Shown here piece by piece: positions 26,229-38,519 of a stretch of 64,000 nucleotides of DNA. The notes under the pieces are model-generated. The model had not been told where the DNA came from and did no database searches. It saw only the letters and a program-made list of their open reading frames with translations. The translations under genes and the position numbers were made by a program. This stretch comes from Neelides folsomi (taxonomy: Eukaryota; Arthropoda; Collembola; Neelipleona; Neelidae): positions 1 through 64,000 of the forward strand of contig JAQGBZ010000305.1 in assembly GCA_034687125.1 (NCBI GenBank). Reading direction: 5' to 3'. Numbering within the stretch: the stretch's first letter is position 1; the number at the start of each line of letters is the position of its first letter.

Positions 26229-29200
26229 ATGACAAGTGCAGCTGCCTTTGAAGTGCCTGAGATTGTCGAGAAGTTGGGCGGGGAACGGACTGTGATACGC
26301 TTAAAGCGACGAATCGAAGATGACCCAACAAAAGCTTTCATCGTCTCTTACAAAAGACTCAAAACTGGAGGAGTTTATGACCAAGGACCTTCGACCTCAC
26401 AACAAAACGACAGCGATGAGGAAACAAATGTCATTCGACTCGCCGCAACGCTTCCTGCTAATAAAGTAAAATCTCCATTTAATATTACAGTTCTATTTAA
26501 CTCATATTTTGTATAATTTTACAATTTTCTTTTTGGCTATTGACTTTTAACCATGTTAGATTTAAATTTTAATTTCATCGAATTAATTTAAGGTTGAAGA
26601 AGGGCTTGCTAGTGCAGTAAATAAAGCTTTGTTGGAAGACAAATCACCCAAGTTGTCAAAGACGGATGTCAAGATGAGACGAAATTCATTTTCAGAGAAG
26701 ATAAAGAAGAATTTTAAGGAAAATATTATGGAAAAAAGATTCAAGGTAATGGTTTATTACGAATTTAGCTTATTTAACAATTATGAAGATGTTGAGTGGA
26801 TAATCGAGATTTTATAAGAAATGAAGTTTTTTAATTATTTAAATAATGTACAGATATATAATTAGTGGTTTGGATTTTGTTCATTAAGATCGTCAACAGC
26901 AAACGGATGGAAGCATTGAATGAGTTGGAGAATCGTCCTGAAGACGAAATGCTCAATTCTGAAATCAATAACATCTTTAAAGTTTACGATCTCATCAAAG
27001 AAGAAATTGAGGCAGAAGCACTTGGGAAGAAATCTGTGAAGAAAAATGCTCCAAAGGTAAAGAAACCTTTCAAATAATTTTCAATGCCATTCATTTAATT
27101 ATTAAAATTACCATTAGCATGAAGATAAATAAAATGTAATTTAGTAAAGTTAAGTTAAGTTTAAGTAAGCTTTAAAAACGAACATATTGAATTTCATTTT
27201 ATTAGAGGAAACTTTAAATTCCTAATTGACAATTTGATCCAACGTGTAAGAATATAAGAATTGTAAATCAAATTATATTTTTCTTAGCTTGGGGCCATCA
27301 CATGTAATGGTCTCGCTATGGAGAAGATGGAGGAAAAAGAAGAAGAGTTTGTCTATGACATTTACATTGCCGACAACGATCTCGTCGACTCCTCAAAGTA
27401 TCAATTCATCAGGTCAGGAAAAATCCACTTAAATTTTTGGAACTTCACCAAACCCTATATTTTTTCCCTTATATGAAATATGATTTCATATGATATAAGA
27501 TTTCATTTTTTATATAAAAATAAAATTTCTTTATAAAAACCTTTATGTTTTTCTTTATTATATGAGTCTTAAATATTTTTTATATAAACAGACATTTTTC
27601 TTATATAATACTGATATCAGTATAATATATGTATAGAAATATATAGATATTATCACTAGATATCTTATTTCATATAAAGCTTACACATTTTTAAAAAAAA
27701 TCTTTTTTTCAATTTCCTTTATAAGTTTACCATATAAAAATATGGAAAATACAGATATATTTCTTATAGTATATATACATTGATTTTCCATATTTTTCTA
27801 AAATCATCATTTTTTATATTAAATCCTCAAGTCTGGACCCTTTGGGCCATAAAACATGCGATAACTGTTATCATAATTTAACTGCAATTTCATGTTCATT
27901 CCCTCATTTAAACTCAATTCAACTCGCCAGACTCAACACAGATGGTTTTTTCATGGTTTATATTCTTTACATCTTGGTTCCTTTGGAATCTTGAACCATT
28001 GGAACTTTATAAAAAAGGGTCAGAATTTATTAGGAATGGAAATTTTGGGAAATAACCATTCATTTAAAAAGAGGGCCATTCATTTTTCACAAGTGAGATG
28101 TCAAAATTGTAACATGAGGAAAATGGAATTTTTTAGCCTTCACGACGTGTCGTTGGGCGCCGAGGGGGATTTTATTGAATATCGCGAAGAAGAAGAAATG
28201 GACGAAGCGGCTGAAGACGACGAAGACTCAAATGATGAAGATAATTGGAGGAACGAATATCCAGACGATGACGATAATGATTTTGGACAACAAGGGTAAT
28301 TAAAATTTTAACTATTCATTAATAATTATTTATAATTAAGCTTATGGCCTTTATTAAGCTGTTGACCTTTAAGCTTTTGTTGACCTAGGTCTAATTTATT
28401 GTACATATCACCTTCACCATATTTACAGGACCGCTATTTTCTCATATAAATAACTTTTTTATTAATCAACAAATTGTCATGAAATTTGAACTTAATATGT
28501 ATAATCTTATGTAGTTTAAGACAAAAAAAGGTTGGGTGTCAAAATTCGATCCATCAGCTTCGATGCACTTCTTGAGTCGCGGTCACGAATCTTCAATCGC
28601 GAGTGGATTATCTACATTTGAAATTTTTTCCATTCTCTATTTGATACTTTTTTAATGATTCGATTGTTTGATTTGGTACCATGTTTTTAGTTGTCTAATG
28701 GATTTAGGTCCGACCTGGATGGTGGTCATTCGATATAACATCACAACCAAACTCTGAAATGATTCATATTGAAAAGGGCTGCGATTGACGCTTGGTGATA
28801 TCGACTCAAGAAGTGCATTTAAGCTAACCTTTGACACCTAATCTTTTTTCCCTAAAGCTACATCATATTCTACATATTGGGTTCAAATTTCATGAAAATT
28901 GGTTGATTAATAAAAAAAGTTATTTACACGAGAATAGCGGTCCCATAAATATGGTGAAGGGATTTTATGTTTGAAGGAATCTTATTTTGGTCCTTTTTTA
29001 AATCCAGTTTGTTAAATATTTAATGACGGGAATTAAATAGGTCAAAAGGAGATTAACGAAGTTGAAGCGAAAAAGCCACAAGTTGTGTTTCCTTTATTTT
29101 AATACTTTTTTTGGCTCCCCAAGTCCCTAAAGAGATTTTCTTTTTAAACTCTCTTTGACTCACTCTTAAGGGAAAGCAATTGGGGATGGACGAGAACTGA

Positions 29201-32200
29201 AATTGAATGGAATTTTAAATGCTTCTACATTTAGTTTACATAAATTGGGTTCCGGTTAAAGTCTCAGAAAACGTGGAAGTATAAAAGAAGACCTTGGGTT
29301 TTAACCCCTTTCCCTTTAAACCTCAGCTTTTAAGTTTTGGAATTCTTTTGAGTGTATTTGATCTACTTAGGTTGAAGTTGAAAGGAGAAAGAGGAAAATA
29401 CCACACAAATATTCCTTATCCTTTTTACGTTCAATTTATTACAACTTTTTCAAATTCCGAAATGTTTATTCAACTAAAGGCTAAATATATATACCATACC
29501 TGTATTCATACCATATACATATATAAGAAATTTTATAAACTTCATATAAAACACTAAATATATATTTTTATATACGATCTTATCTCTTACAAGCTTAATG
29601 AAAATGATCCACACATTGAAATATACCATACAGGTATACTATATAGGTATCTGTGCCTATTCTGGTTTGGATAAGGATTTGGTTTCCTTACATGTGAAAA
29701 TGGATATTTATGAAATTCTTGCTTTGTAAGGGAAATTTCAAAGTTTCTCATATACATACCTAATTGAAATCTTGACTCTTTGACTTTGAAGTGCTATTTG
29801 TCATTTTGTGTAGTTAATAAACAGAGTTTTGTATTTATTTTCTCATTTGGGTTTTCTGTCATTTCATTTGAGTTTTCACATTTTTTGAATAATTTATTTC
29901 TAGGAATGGGTATGACGAAGATGGGGAAACGATTCAGAGATTTCAAAACTTGTTGGGGACAAATCATGGTAAGTTTTTAAGATTTTATATTCCTTTCAAA
30001 ACTAATCTTATTGAAAAGTCACAAAGCTTATCAAAAGTTGTTTTTCAAATCCAACTTATTTTAAGTTTATTTTACTTAAGAATAATATTCCTTATATATA
30101 CATAGTAGTAACATACTTTTCTTCCGACACCCCCCACGCGCTCCCGTCTTTAATTATATTCTCACCGAAATTGATTTCTGGTAAGTTTGATTCATGCCTA
30201 ACATTAATCTACATACAGTCATTACTTAATGTACCAAATATCAGGATTCAAAAGGAAGGCGTTGAGAAATGGTGAATTTGAAAGAAAAGCGCGCGGCAAT
30301 TCAAGCTATTCACGAAGCGGGAAAAGCAGATTTGCAGATTTTCCGACTTCTCGAGTCAACCGGAGTTAACAGAAGATTGGTTTACAGTACAATAAAAAGA
30401 TTGAAAGAAACGGGTCAAGTGGAACCGCAAATAAAAAAGGGGATTAAAATTAAAAGAAAGGTGAGAACGAAGAAATTTCTAGAAAACTTAAAAGCAAGGT
30501 TGAAGAGAAATCCTTGCCGTTCACAAAAAAATTTGTCCATTCAAATGAAAGTTTCCAAGATGACAATTTCAAGAGTAATTAAAAAGGATTTGAAATTAAA
30601 AGCCTTCAAGAAAAGATACCAAAAAATGGGCTGATTTTCCCATGGATCAAATTCGTCAGTCCATCGAAGATTGGATTCCACGACTCAAGGCCTGCGTGAA
30701 GAACAAGGGAGGCCATTTCAAATAAATTATTACACACTTTAATTACTATATTATAAGGTTTAATTTGGTATATTGTATTTGAAATAAAACCCTAAACTTT
30801 TTTTACAAAACCCATTTAGGAGTCGGAAGTTAAGTATGTTACTACTATGTATATAATATTTTTACTGTGCTTGTGCTTATATTATTTATTTGGTATTAAA
30901 TAATGGTATTACATTCTGAGAATTTTTCTGAGCTGAATGAATAGAAATGTTGTTCAATATTTAAAAATAAATAGGTTTATATAAATATTAAATTTATAGA
31001 AGAATAGAGAAAAAAATATTATAAATGAAGGATTTGAAAGAAAGTAATTGTATTAAGGGGAAGGTCTTTGAATTTGATTCCTCTGAGCTTCTTTCTCTCA
31101 TTTATTAGAGCCTTTATTTATGAGGGCCAATCTGATTTATTTCCTAAAAACTCCCATTGAGATTTATGACCCAGCTTTCCCTTCCCGATTTGACAAACGT
31201 AAGGCGGATGAGAATCTTGACTTGTATAAGGAGGTTTTGGGCATCTTATTCCGAGAATTCGGAGATGATATTTCGTAATTTGGTTTCTCAGCATGTCGCT
31301 TTATATTTACTTCCATTGATAAAGGTTAGATTTAGGAAAGTTAGAAAGTTAAGGAAATTAAAATAATTGTAATTATTAAATTTTAATGCGGTTTTCTTAA
31401 ATAATTGGATTTTGACTAAATAATAAAATTAATAAATAAATGAGAAATTTTGGAGTTAATTTGCGAATTGGTGAATTTGTGAATTGAATTGTGAGTTAAA
31501 AGTAATTTGAGTAATTAAGAGATTTTTGAGTTTGAGTCGTGAGGAAAGTTTCAATTTGTCGGTTGGTTCAGATCTACTTGGTGTAAACGTGGATTTAATT
31601 CAATGCTGAGGGAAAGGGTTTGAGGTTTAAATTCCAAATTCCTTCCGGCCCTTCATTTGGTTCATGTGGAGGAATTTCCGGTTTAATTAAACCATCAACA
31701 TTCAGCTCCATACTCATGATCGGCTCATTCAGTCAGTGGATTTATAACAAGAAACTTATTGTTGATTTATATTTATTTACAGCGTTGTTAATTAATCTTC
31801 CTTCATGAAACCACAAATTACTAAAATTGAATAAAATCATTCAAAATGTTTTGAATTTTGTAAATTCAATGGAACATTTTGGACACAATATTTGAAAGGG
31901 TTTTGTGTAAACCTATTAGAGGGAATTTAATCTTTTGTAACCTATACATGTGCAAATTAAAGGTTTATTATTTGTTAGGTTAATCATTGTGTTTTTGATA
32001 ATCTTCTTATCATTTGTTGTAAATTTCCTATGTGGGAATTATTTTGTTTTTGTTATTGAATGTTTATTAATTCGAAATTAATAAGATTATATTACCAATA
32101 TATCATTATATTAATTACTACTATCTTAATTGTCAATATATCATAAATCTTTTAAAGTTATAATAAATTAAAAGTAAACATGATGATATTTCCAAATATT

Positions 32201-32587
32201 TGATTTAATGGGGATTTACTCAATTTGTGTGTTTTGAGTATTATGAGGTTATAGGGATTAATACTAATACTTATAAAGCTTAATTAATATGAAGTTTAAT
32301 ATGATGTTTATTGATGGCTATAATGATGGTTAAGGCCAATACTTTCTCGTATATCTAGCCTATAGGTAAATATAAGTACATGGATATGTGTACATTGAGG
32401 GGTTCTTTTTTGGTTCATTATATTTTATTGATTTTTTGTAGGAGATTCAAGTGAGGATGAAGTTGATTTGTACGATGATGGAATCTGTGGAGGTTTCGAA
32501 CGACGCTACGCTGCGTACAAATTGAGGAAACAGCGGGAGCTTTCAAATCAAGTTGTTGATTCCCAATCGGAAGAAGAAGACGACTGA
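26229..32587 (+). CDS. SLC7A6OS: RNA polymerase II nuclear localization protein SLC7A6OS (Iwr1)
   Basis: Seven exons join in phase: 26229-26465, 26593-26745, 26889-27056, 27288-27412, 28137-28295, 29904-29968 and 32442-32587, giving 350 residues. The N-terminus has the family pattern TVIRLKRRIEDDP...FIVSYKRLK. Residues about 207-217 (EFVYDIYIADN) and 258-271 (DSNDEDNWRNEYPD) are the diagnostic Iwr1 signature, followed by the acidic YDED segment (NGYDEDGETIQRF). Family knowledge: Iwr1 binds assembled RNA polymerase II and supplies a nuclear localization signal for its import; the KLRKQRE-like basic stretch near the C-terminus and the basic patches early in the protein are candidate signals, by inference. 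The tail (GGFERRYAAYKLRKQ to SEEEDD) is longer than I remember for vertebrates. Introns 5 and 6 each contain a DNA-transposon relic but the exons are intact. Confidence 0.9.
27413..28136 (+). other. SLC7A6OS intron 4
   Basis: AT-rich intron with a long Tyr/Ile-coding (TATATA/TTTTTATA) low-complexity zone at 27460-27790. The open frame from 27892 that leads into exon 5 is judged intronic up to the acceptor at 28135-28136. Confidence 0.6.
28411..28960. mobile_element. Foldback MITE derived from a Tc1/mariner element
   Basis: Two imperfect inverted arms of about 160-170 bases (28411-28579 and 28802-28960) share CCTTCACCATATTTA at the ends and GCACTTCTTGAGTCG at the inner ends. Read on the minus strand, the left arm encodes PRLKKCIEADGSNFD, which looks like the C-terminus of a Tc1/mariner transposase (typically R..CI...G..F). 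So the arms appear to be two inverted copies of an element's 3' end around a short centre. It sits inside SLC7A6OS intron 5 and should be non-autonomous. The exact target-site duplication is not clear. Confidence 0.75.
30214..30790 (+). mobile_element. Internally deleted Tc1/mariner-type transposon
   Basis: Frame 30269-30634 encodes the N-terminal DNA-binding half of a Tc1/mariner-type transposase, with two helix-turn-helix regions (KEKRAAIQAIHEAGKADLQI... and RSQKNLSIQMKVSKMTISRV). Directly after it, in another frame (about 30627-30725), comes the C-terminal end WADFPMDQIRQSIEDWIPRL followed by KACVKNKGGHF and a stop. The whole catalytic acidic-triad region between them is absent, so the copy is dead and must have lost several hundred bases. 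Only a hint of terminal inverted repeats remains (TGTACCAAAT at 30231 against ATTTGGTATA at 30762), so the ends are approximate. It lies in intron 6 of SLC7A6OS. Confidence 0.75.
31080..31279 (+). CDS. Candidate small intronic ORF or unused exon (unrecognised)
   Basis: Within SLC7A6OS intron 6 an open frame ends at the TAA at 31277-31279; its first ATG is near 31121. Its composition looks more protein-like than its surroundings: MRANLIYFLKTPIEIYDPAF, then SRFDKRKADENLDLYKEVLG, then ILFREFGDDIS. The segment is less AT-rich than the flanks. It could be a relic of another gene, an alternative last exon of SLC7A6OS, or chance. I do not recognise it. Confidence 0.25.
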
Positions 32588-34360
32588 CGACGATCAATCA
32601 TTTATTATATATCAGTATATTATCCATTTTATTTCATTTGGGATTCCATTTCCGGACAACACCTGTTAGAATACAGGAATTGTCGCTTTTTGATGTATTA
32701 GCTTTTTCCTGAACTTTTTTCTCCATTTCTTTTAATGCTTTTTCCTTTTCTTCCTTTTTTCTAAATAAGTGTTTCATCATGTAATTTGATTGTACTTACA
32801 TTTAGTTAAATCAATTATTGTTTAATAATGAGATCGATTATTTAATTAAATAATCAATTGTTTTATCATTTATTATTTTAAATGAAGTTTAAATTCTAAC
32901 ATTAATATTGTCAATATTAATATTATATTGTTTTTGAAGAAATTTTAATTATGCGATCAAGAAATTGTTATTCGTTTTTTAAATAAACATTCGACATTGA
33001 GAGTAAAATTACATAAGTGCATTTAATTATTCATAAATGGGGATTTGAATTTGCTTTTTTCTCATTGATTCAATTGAATAAATATTTATCTGTTAAATAT
33101 AGGAAAGGGTGAATTGCGGATATTTGAATTTTGAATGTTTAATTTATTCCTTATTGTATCTCTTTCTCTGGATGGCACGCCGTTAAACGTCAAGTTCCTC
33201 CGTTTTGATGAATAATTTAAATTGATGAATAAAAGATGAGGTATCTTGTTCTGGGACTCCGAAACGGGTGACAGGACGCGTGTAAAAAGCGTAAATAGTT
33301 AAAACATTCCCCCTTCCCCACCTTGGGGACTTCCGTCTGGTTTATCTAACAAGAACCAAAAGCGACACTTAAAGGGGACCAAAAGACGAAAGACCTTTTT
33401 TATTCAGAATTTAAGGATGAACTAAAAAATGAACATTTAAAAGCCCCAAAAAGCTAAAGAACGAACAAAGGCGTTTTTTGTTAACTTATGAAAAGTTTTT
33501 TTTTATTAATAAACACTTTTTCATTCAAATGGAAGTCAAGGTTTTGCTTCATCAGAAAAAACTAAAAATTTACGTACGAGTTTATTCCGTGAATTTATTG
33601 ATTTATATTTAATGGACAGGTTTTTTTATTTGTATCTTAAAAATATAATTTTTTAGTTGATTTTGATTTTCTTGTTAGAAAAGAACTTACATGGAATACA
33701 AATAGAGCTAAACTAAGAATAAGTGAGTGATATATGTTTTATTTGTTTTAACATTGGTCCAATTAACAACCATTGCATGTAATAGGTATTTAATTGGAAA
33801 AGGAAAAGTTGTTGAATTAGTGGGTTGAAAAAATGTTTTGACATTGAATGAGTATTTATTGTGATTGCTATTTGGGTTGAAATGCCAATTACTTGATTGC
33901 CACTTTTTCTTATAGAATTCTGACAGTCCATTAGGAGCTAAAAAAGAAAATAGCTGAAATAGGAAAATCTCTCACTTGGCCAAAAAATAAAAACCAATAA
34001 TATTCTGGGAATCTTGAGATAAACCTTCAGTATGAAAAATGATTAATATACAATTTACTAATATACAGTAATTGTAAATATAAATAATATTTATTTAAAA
34101 TTGAATCCCCAAATAAATATCCATTTTTGCCATTATATGTATATGTGAATGGAAGAAGTAAAATCAATTTGAATCTTTGAATAAGAAGTGAAAAGGAAAT
34201 GTTTCTTTGTTTCCTCACACTCTGATACTGATATGTATAAGTATGGTACACATTGTTAAGTATGTATGGTATGTACATGTATGGTATGTATGATATTATG
34301 TATGTAGTATGTAGAGTATATGAATCGTAGAAAGTCTTGTGAAGGTCGAGAAAGAAAATT
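32588..34360. other. Intergenic, SLC7A6OS 3' flank onwards
   Basis: Begins with the SLC7A6OS 3' UTR (no single clear poly(A) signal). A GC-richer island lies at 33165-33420. Otherwise AT-rich; no gene supported. Confidence 0.45.
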
Positions 34361-34436
34361 ATGGCTTGCCGTCACTTGACCTTTTTTGCCCTTTTCGGCT
34401 CAATTACTTTCCAAGGAGAAATCGTCTCATGGCATT
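34361..34436 (+). CDS. Candidate first exon encoding a signal peptide
   Basis: ATG at 34361 opens a frame MACRHLTFFALFGSITFQGE followed by IVSWH and then a good donor (GGCATT|GTGAGT). The sequence is basic, then hydrophobic, as in a secretory signal. I could not find a phase-matched downstream exon. It may start a secreted-protein gene whose other exons I missed, or be chance. Confidence 0.22.
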
Positions 34437-34661
34437 GTGAGTTATTTTACCATTCAAACACACATTATACACAATCTTCTTTCTACAATGCTTCAACGCT
34501 TTAACCATATATTTATTTATACTTGTTTATAACTAACAAGCGTTATATATTACATCAACTTTTACATTTCATATTAATGAGCTTGTAGCATCATACTTAT
34601 TTTATATAGTATAGTAAGTAGGTATATGTATTACTAAATACATTTAAGAGCTATATGTACA

Positions 34662-34737
34662 ACCAGCCGACAGAGGAGAAAGGAAAATAAAGGAAGGTAG
34701 AGCCCTACCAATTTTCCTTACTCCTCTGTCGGCTGGT
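34662..34737. repeat. 76-base strong hairpin (possible pre-miRNA or mini-MITE)
   Basis: Inverted arms ACCAGCCGACAGAGGAG (34662-34678) and CTCCTCTGTCGGCTGGT (34721-34737) are perfectly complementary over 17 bases. The pairing continues after one mismatch with AAGGAAAAT/ATTTTCCTT and closes with GGTAG-AGCC-CTACC. The arms are far more GC-rich than the surrounding TATA-rich DNA. Size and shape fit a microRNA precursor, but also a very short foldback element. No gene overlaps it. Confidence 0.7.
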
Positions 34738-35536
34738 AGTATGTAAGATTCTTAAGTTGTGGGCCACATGGTGTGAAAAAGATAAAGAACACCCTATTTG
34801 TATTTCTTTGAACATCCGATGGTTCCTGACCCAAATGACCACTTTCCACTTTTCCACAAATTTTCTTTGTTGGAAATTTTATCCATTCTCCTCACACTTT
34901 ACGGGATTGTTTTACTTCCAGGGATTATTAGAGTTCTTTTTGGTCTTCCATATGAAGGTATTTAGGGGTAGAAATCCAATTAAAAATAAAAATTGAAATT
35001 TCTCCCAACGCCAATTTTTTTTACTTATTTTTATTTAGAGTAGTTTCTCCTATCTGTAGATAATTTGTTTGTAAATGTACACTTATAGTGCTAAAAGGCG
35101 ACTTTCAATATAATTTTTATGTAGGTAATTACATGATAAATGATACTTAATACATTTTAAAAATAAATTTAGCCTTGTGGGATATTTTTTATTGATTGAT
35201 TTAATCACAATTAAAATTAAAAAATTATTAATATTTAACAAATGATATATCTCTAAAAGATTGAAAAGATGAGATTATCTCGATGCTGTCACATAAATAA
35301 ATCATGTTGAATGGGTTTGGTTAATAATCAATCGTTAATAACCGAATTGCATAATAGATTTCTCAAGGAATGTTTTATCCATCGAAATATCGTAAATTAT
35401 GATGATTTTTAAACATAACAATTTTGTTTATTTGTAGCAATTAACTATAATTTATTATTTTGCACATACTTTTAAAACTTATAATTTAATTTTATTTACC
35501 ATAATAATTATTCAAACAGGCAGTATATATTAATTG
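34738..35536. other. Intergenic, AT-rich
   Basis: No supported gene. The plus-strand open frame at 34757-34996 has no recognisable domain and no start context; it was not called. Confidence 0.4.
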
Positions 35537-36318
35537 TTATAAAACATATCTTCCAATTACCATATAACATCCTAGAGCTTTGTTCCTTTCATCACCAGTA
35601 TCTTTAGAATTAGAACAACCAATCGGATAACTAAATCGGAGGGATATAATTTTAATACTAGAATCCCTATCATCAAAATCACAATCACAATTAGTATATC
35701 TATTATCTTTAACATTTGATTGAACAATTGAAATATTATAATTCGAGTCTTTAAGTCTAGGCAATGCTATTAAATTGATGCATAATGCAAATTGACAATT
35801 ACCAACACAATCTTTTTCGGATATATTGATATCTGATGAAACATATGTACATGGAGCAGATTTGTCAGGAGGACAATTTAGATTACCAGGAAATTCTACA
35901 GAAAAATCTGGCATGTCAAGGGTAGGGAATAAACTTTCAATACCCCACATTTTACATTGAACTTGTTGACTAGGTTGACCTGCCAAAAGACCTCCCAAGT
36001 TAAGGCCTTCAGCAGAGGCTGTAATGGAACCACAGAATCCTGTTAATGCACCTAAACAACCATCTGCATCTGGACAATCAGCCCTATTCACTGCTCCATT
36101 CGGGAAGAGGGATTTGTGAAAAAATATTAAATTGATATTAATATTAACTTAAATTCAATATTACGAAAATAGAAGTTAAGTTTTAAGCTAAAGTTTTGCA
36201 TAAATAAACCTATTACTCTTTCAAGTTGGTTCAGAGCGAAATTAAAGGCCGTTACTTTGGGGAATATATTATTGATAAAAAAGAAAAATGCAAGAATTGC
36301 ACAAAATTTGGAAATCAT
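35537..36318 (-). CDS. Secreted cysteine-rich protein (unrecognised)
   Basis: Two exons join in phase on the minus strand: 36318-36210 and 36090-35537 (donor ATAG|GTTTAT, acceptor GAGCAG), giving 220 residues. The N-terminus (ISKFCAILAFFFFINNIF, then PKVTA) is a clear signal peptide with probable cleavage after about residue 24. The mature part has 13 cysteines, including DCPDADGC, FCGS, NCPPDKSAPC, DCVGNCQFALC and NCDCD, and at least one N-glycosylation-type site. No protease, lipase or known disulfide-fold signature is recognisable. An even spread of cysteines and no membrane segment suggest an extracellular, disulfide-rich protein. Coding bias is strongly AT-rich compared with PAIP1 or the receptor. 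Function unknown. Confidence 0.7.
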
Positions 36319-38519
36319 ATTTTTGAAATAAATTGGAAGAAAAATATTTGAAGATCTTTTTCTTCATAAAATGAAGTCTATCGACAACAGCCTAGATTAT
36401 ATTTAAGGACTTTAACTTTCTAAGTAAACATAGACCAGATAAGAATATATGTTTTTACCACATATGTATTAAGGATTCTATATTGGAGTTTAAGGTTAAT
36501 AGCTGAAATAAAAGATTAAAAGAAATGCCCTTTTCTTAAAGGTATGGTAAAATATTCCTCTTAAACTAATGTTAGTTTGTCAATGCGAGCTTTAAAAAAT
36601 GAATAAATTAAAAATATAATAATAACATCTTTTATTCTTCATATTAATTTAAATTGTATTCAGATTTTTACATATATTAAATAAATAACAGTATGTACAT
36701 ATTAGTATAATGATTCATTTAATAAATTTAAATAACTCGACATTTTATTCAATTTGAATCTTTTGAAATTTAAATTTCCCATTATACTTTATTGCTAATA
36801 ATAAACTACATTTATATAACTATATTACACAAGAAAAAACAATCTGCAAATAATTATTTTATGTTTAATATATTTTGTATTTATTAAATTTAGATTTATA
36901 GAAATTTCATGGGCAATTAAATTTAGCAGCACGAATTCGTCGGCGACCCTATAAGAGAAAATAATTATTAATGGTGGAAAAAAATAATAAAAATCCTGTA
37001 ATTGGATAAATTTAAATTAATTAATTAAGAGGTGAATATTAAAAAAGAGGTGAATGGTGAAGGGGTTGGGCGTTGACGAAGGGTTTTGTACAAATGGAAT
37101 TTTTACATCACTTTCACATTTAATTTGTGGACATTAGAGGGAATCCGAGCTGAAGATTTCCGGAGCTCGTCTGGAGATTTACAAGTTTAATTCATTATTG
37201 TAAGGTATATTGACAAATGAAATTTAATAAGCAATTAAAATGCAAATTCATGCTCATTAAAAATCCTGTTATTTGTTCAACTTTACACTTTTATATTTAA
37301 TAATAATGAGGGAAATAACAAAGATAGAAATCCATCCCATGCTTTTAAATTGATAGATTCAAAGCACACGGCAAACATTCAATTTCAAAAATTTTAGCAA
37401 TTTTATACATTTAATTTATTATGCTAAAAGTTTTAATAACTCATCATGAAAAACTTTTAAAAAGATATTTTTGTAACCCGAGGACAAAAAGGAAATGAGA
37501 TTTTTTTGGTTTATTTCTTGAGGCTGTCAGCATTCAAAGATTTAAAACTTTAACTTAGGGAAAACTTTATTGGAATTAAAAATAATGATGACATTTAATT
37601 ATATAAAGTGTATTTCATATTTACAAATTCTTAAATCGGATTTAATTCACGGTATAAAGCACTTTTTAATTATCTTAGTTAAATTGTAAAAGAAAATAAA
37701 ACTTGATAACAAATGAAAAATAGAAATCATTAAAATGGTTGTTATAATAAAATCTTTATTGCTTTATGGCTTTTATAATAAAAACGTTATAGAAGCCGAT
37801 CGATATTATGCAGAATTTCAGAAAGCAACACGTGCATAAAGCCAAGTTCCTCCCTTGTGGCTTTTAACTTCAAAACACTCCAAACTAATTAAATAAATAA
37901 ATTAATTTCTGAAATTTATTATTTTAAATTTCAATTTATCTTTCATTAATCTTTTTAATTTAGATAAATAATAAAATATTGGTATCATAGAATTTTACCC
38001 AAATTAAAATTTTTACTATAACAAAAAACTTTAGAAACTTTCTTTAGATATTTATCCTGTGTACATTATAAGTTTATAAGTTATTTTTTCATTTCTGACA
38101 TTTAATTTATTTTCCATGTTCCTTGGAATATTTGTATTTGTAATCCATTTCCCCTTTTTTCACCATAGCAATACCATTAGATAATAAATCAACTAATTGT
38201 TTCTATTTCCAAGATCGTAAAAGCTCTTGGAGACCGAATTGATTTTTTATATTGAATTTCTCATTCCCTCCTACTTCCATAATTTATGAAGGAAGTGTGA
38301 GTAAATTCAGTCACGTTCCGCCTCATCTAAAACGTGTTGTTTCTGAGGCGGAACGCCAAAACCCCTACCGATAAAAAGGTCACAAACATGTCAAATATCA
38401 TCATATATTTAAGAATCAAATCTTTTTTACAATCAAACTTCAGAACCTAACCTAAAATCAAATATACAAATCAGAACACAAAAATATACAGATTTGTATA
38501 TAAAAATTCAAAGATTGTC
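36319..38519. other. Intergenic, AT-rich
   Basis: No gene supported. A 12-base inverted repeat CGTTCCGCCTCA (38314-38325) / TGAGGCGGAACG (38344-38355) with an 18-base loop near the right end is the only structured GC-rich feature. Confidence 0.45.
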
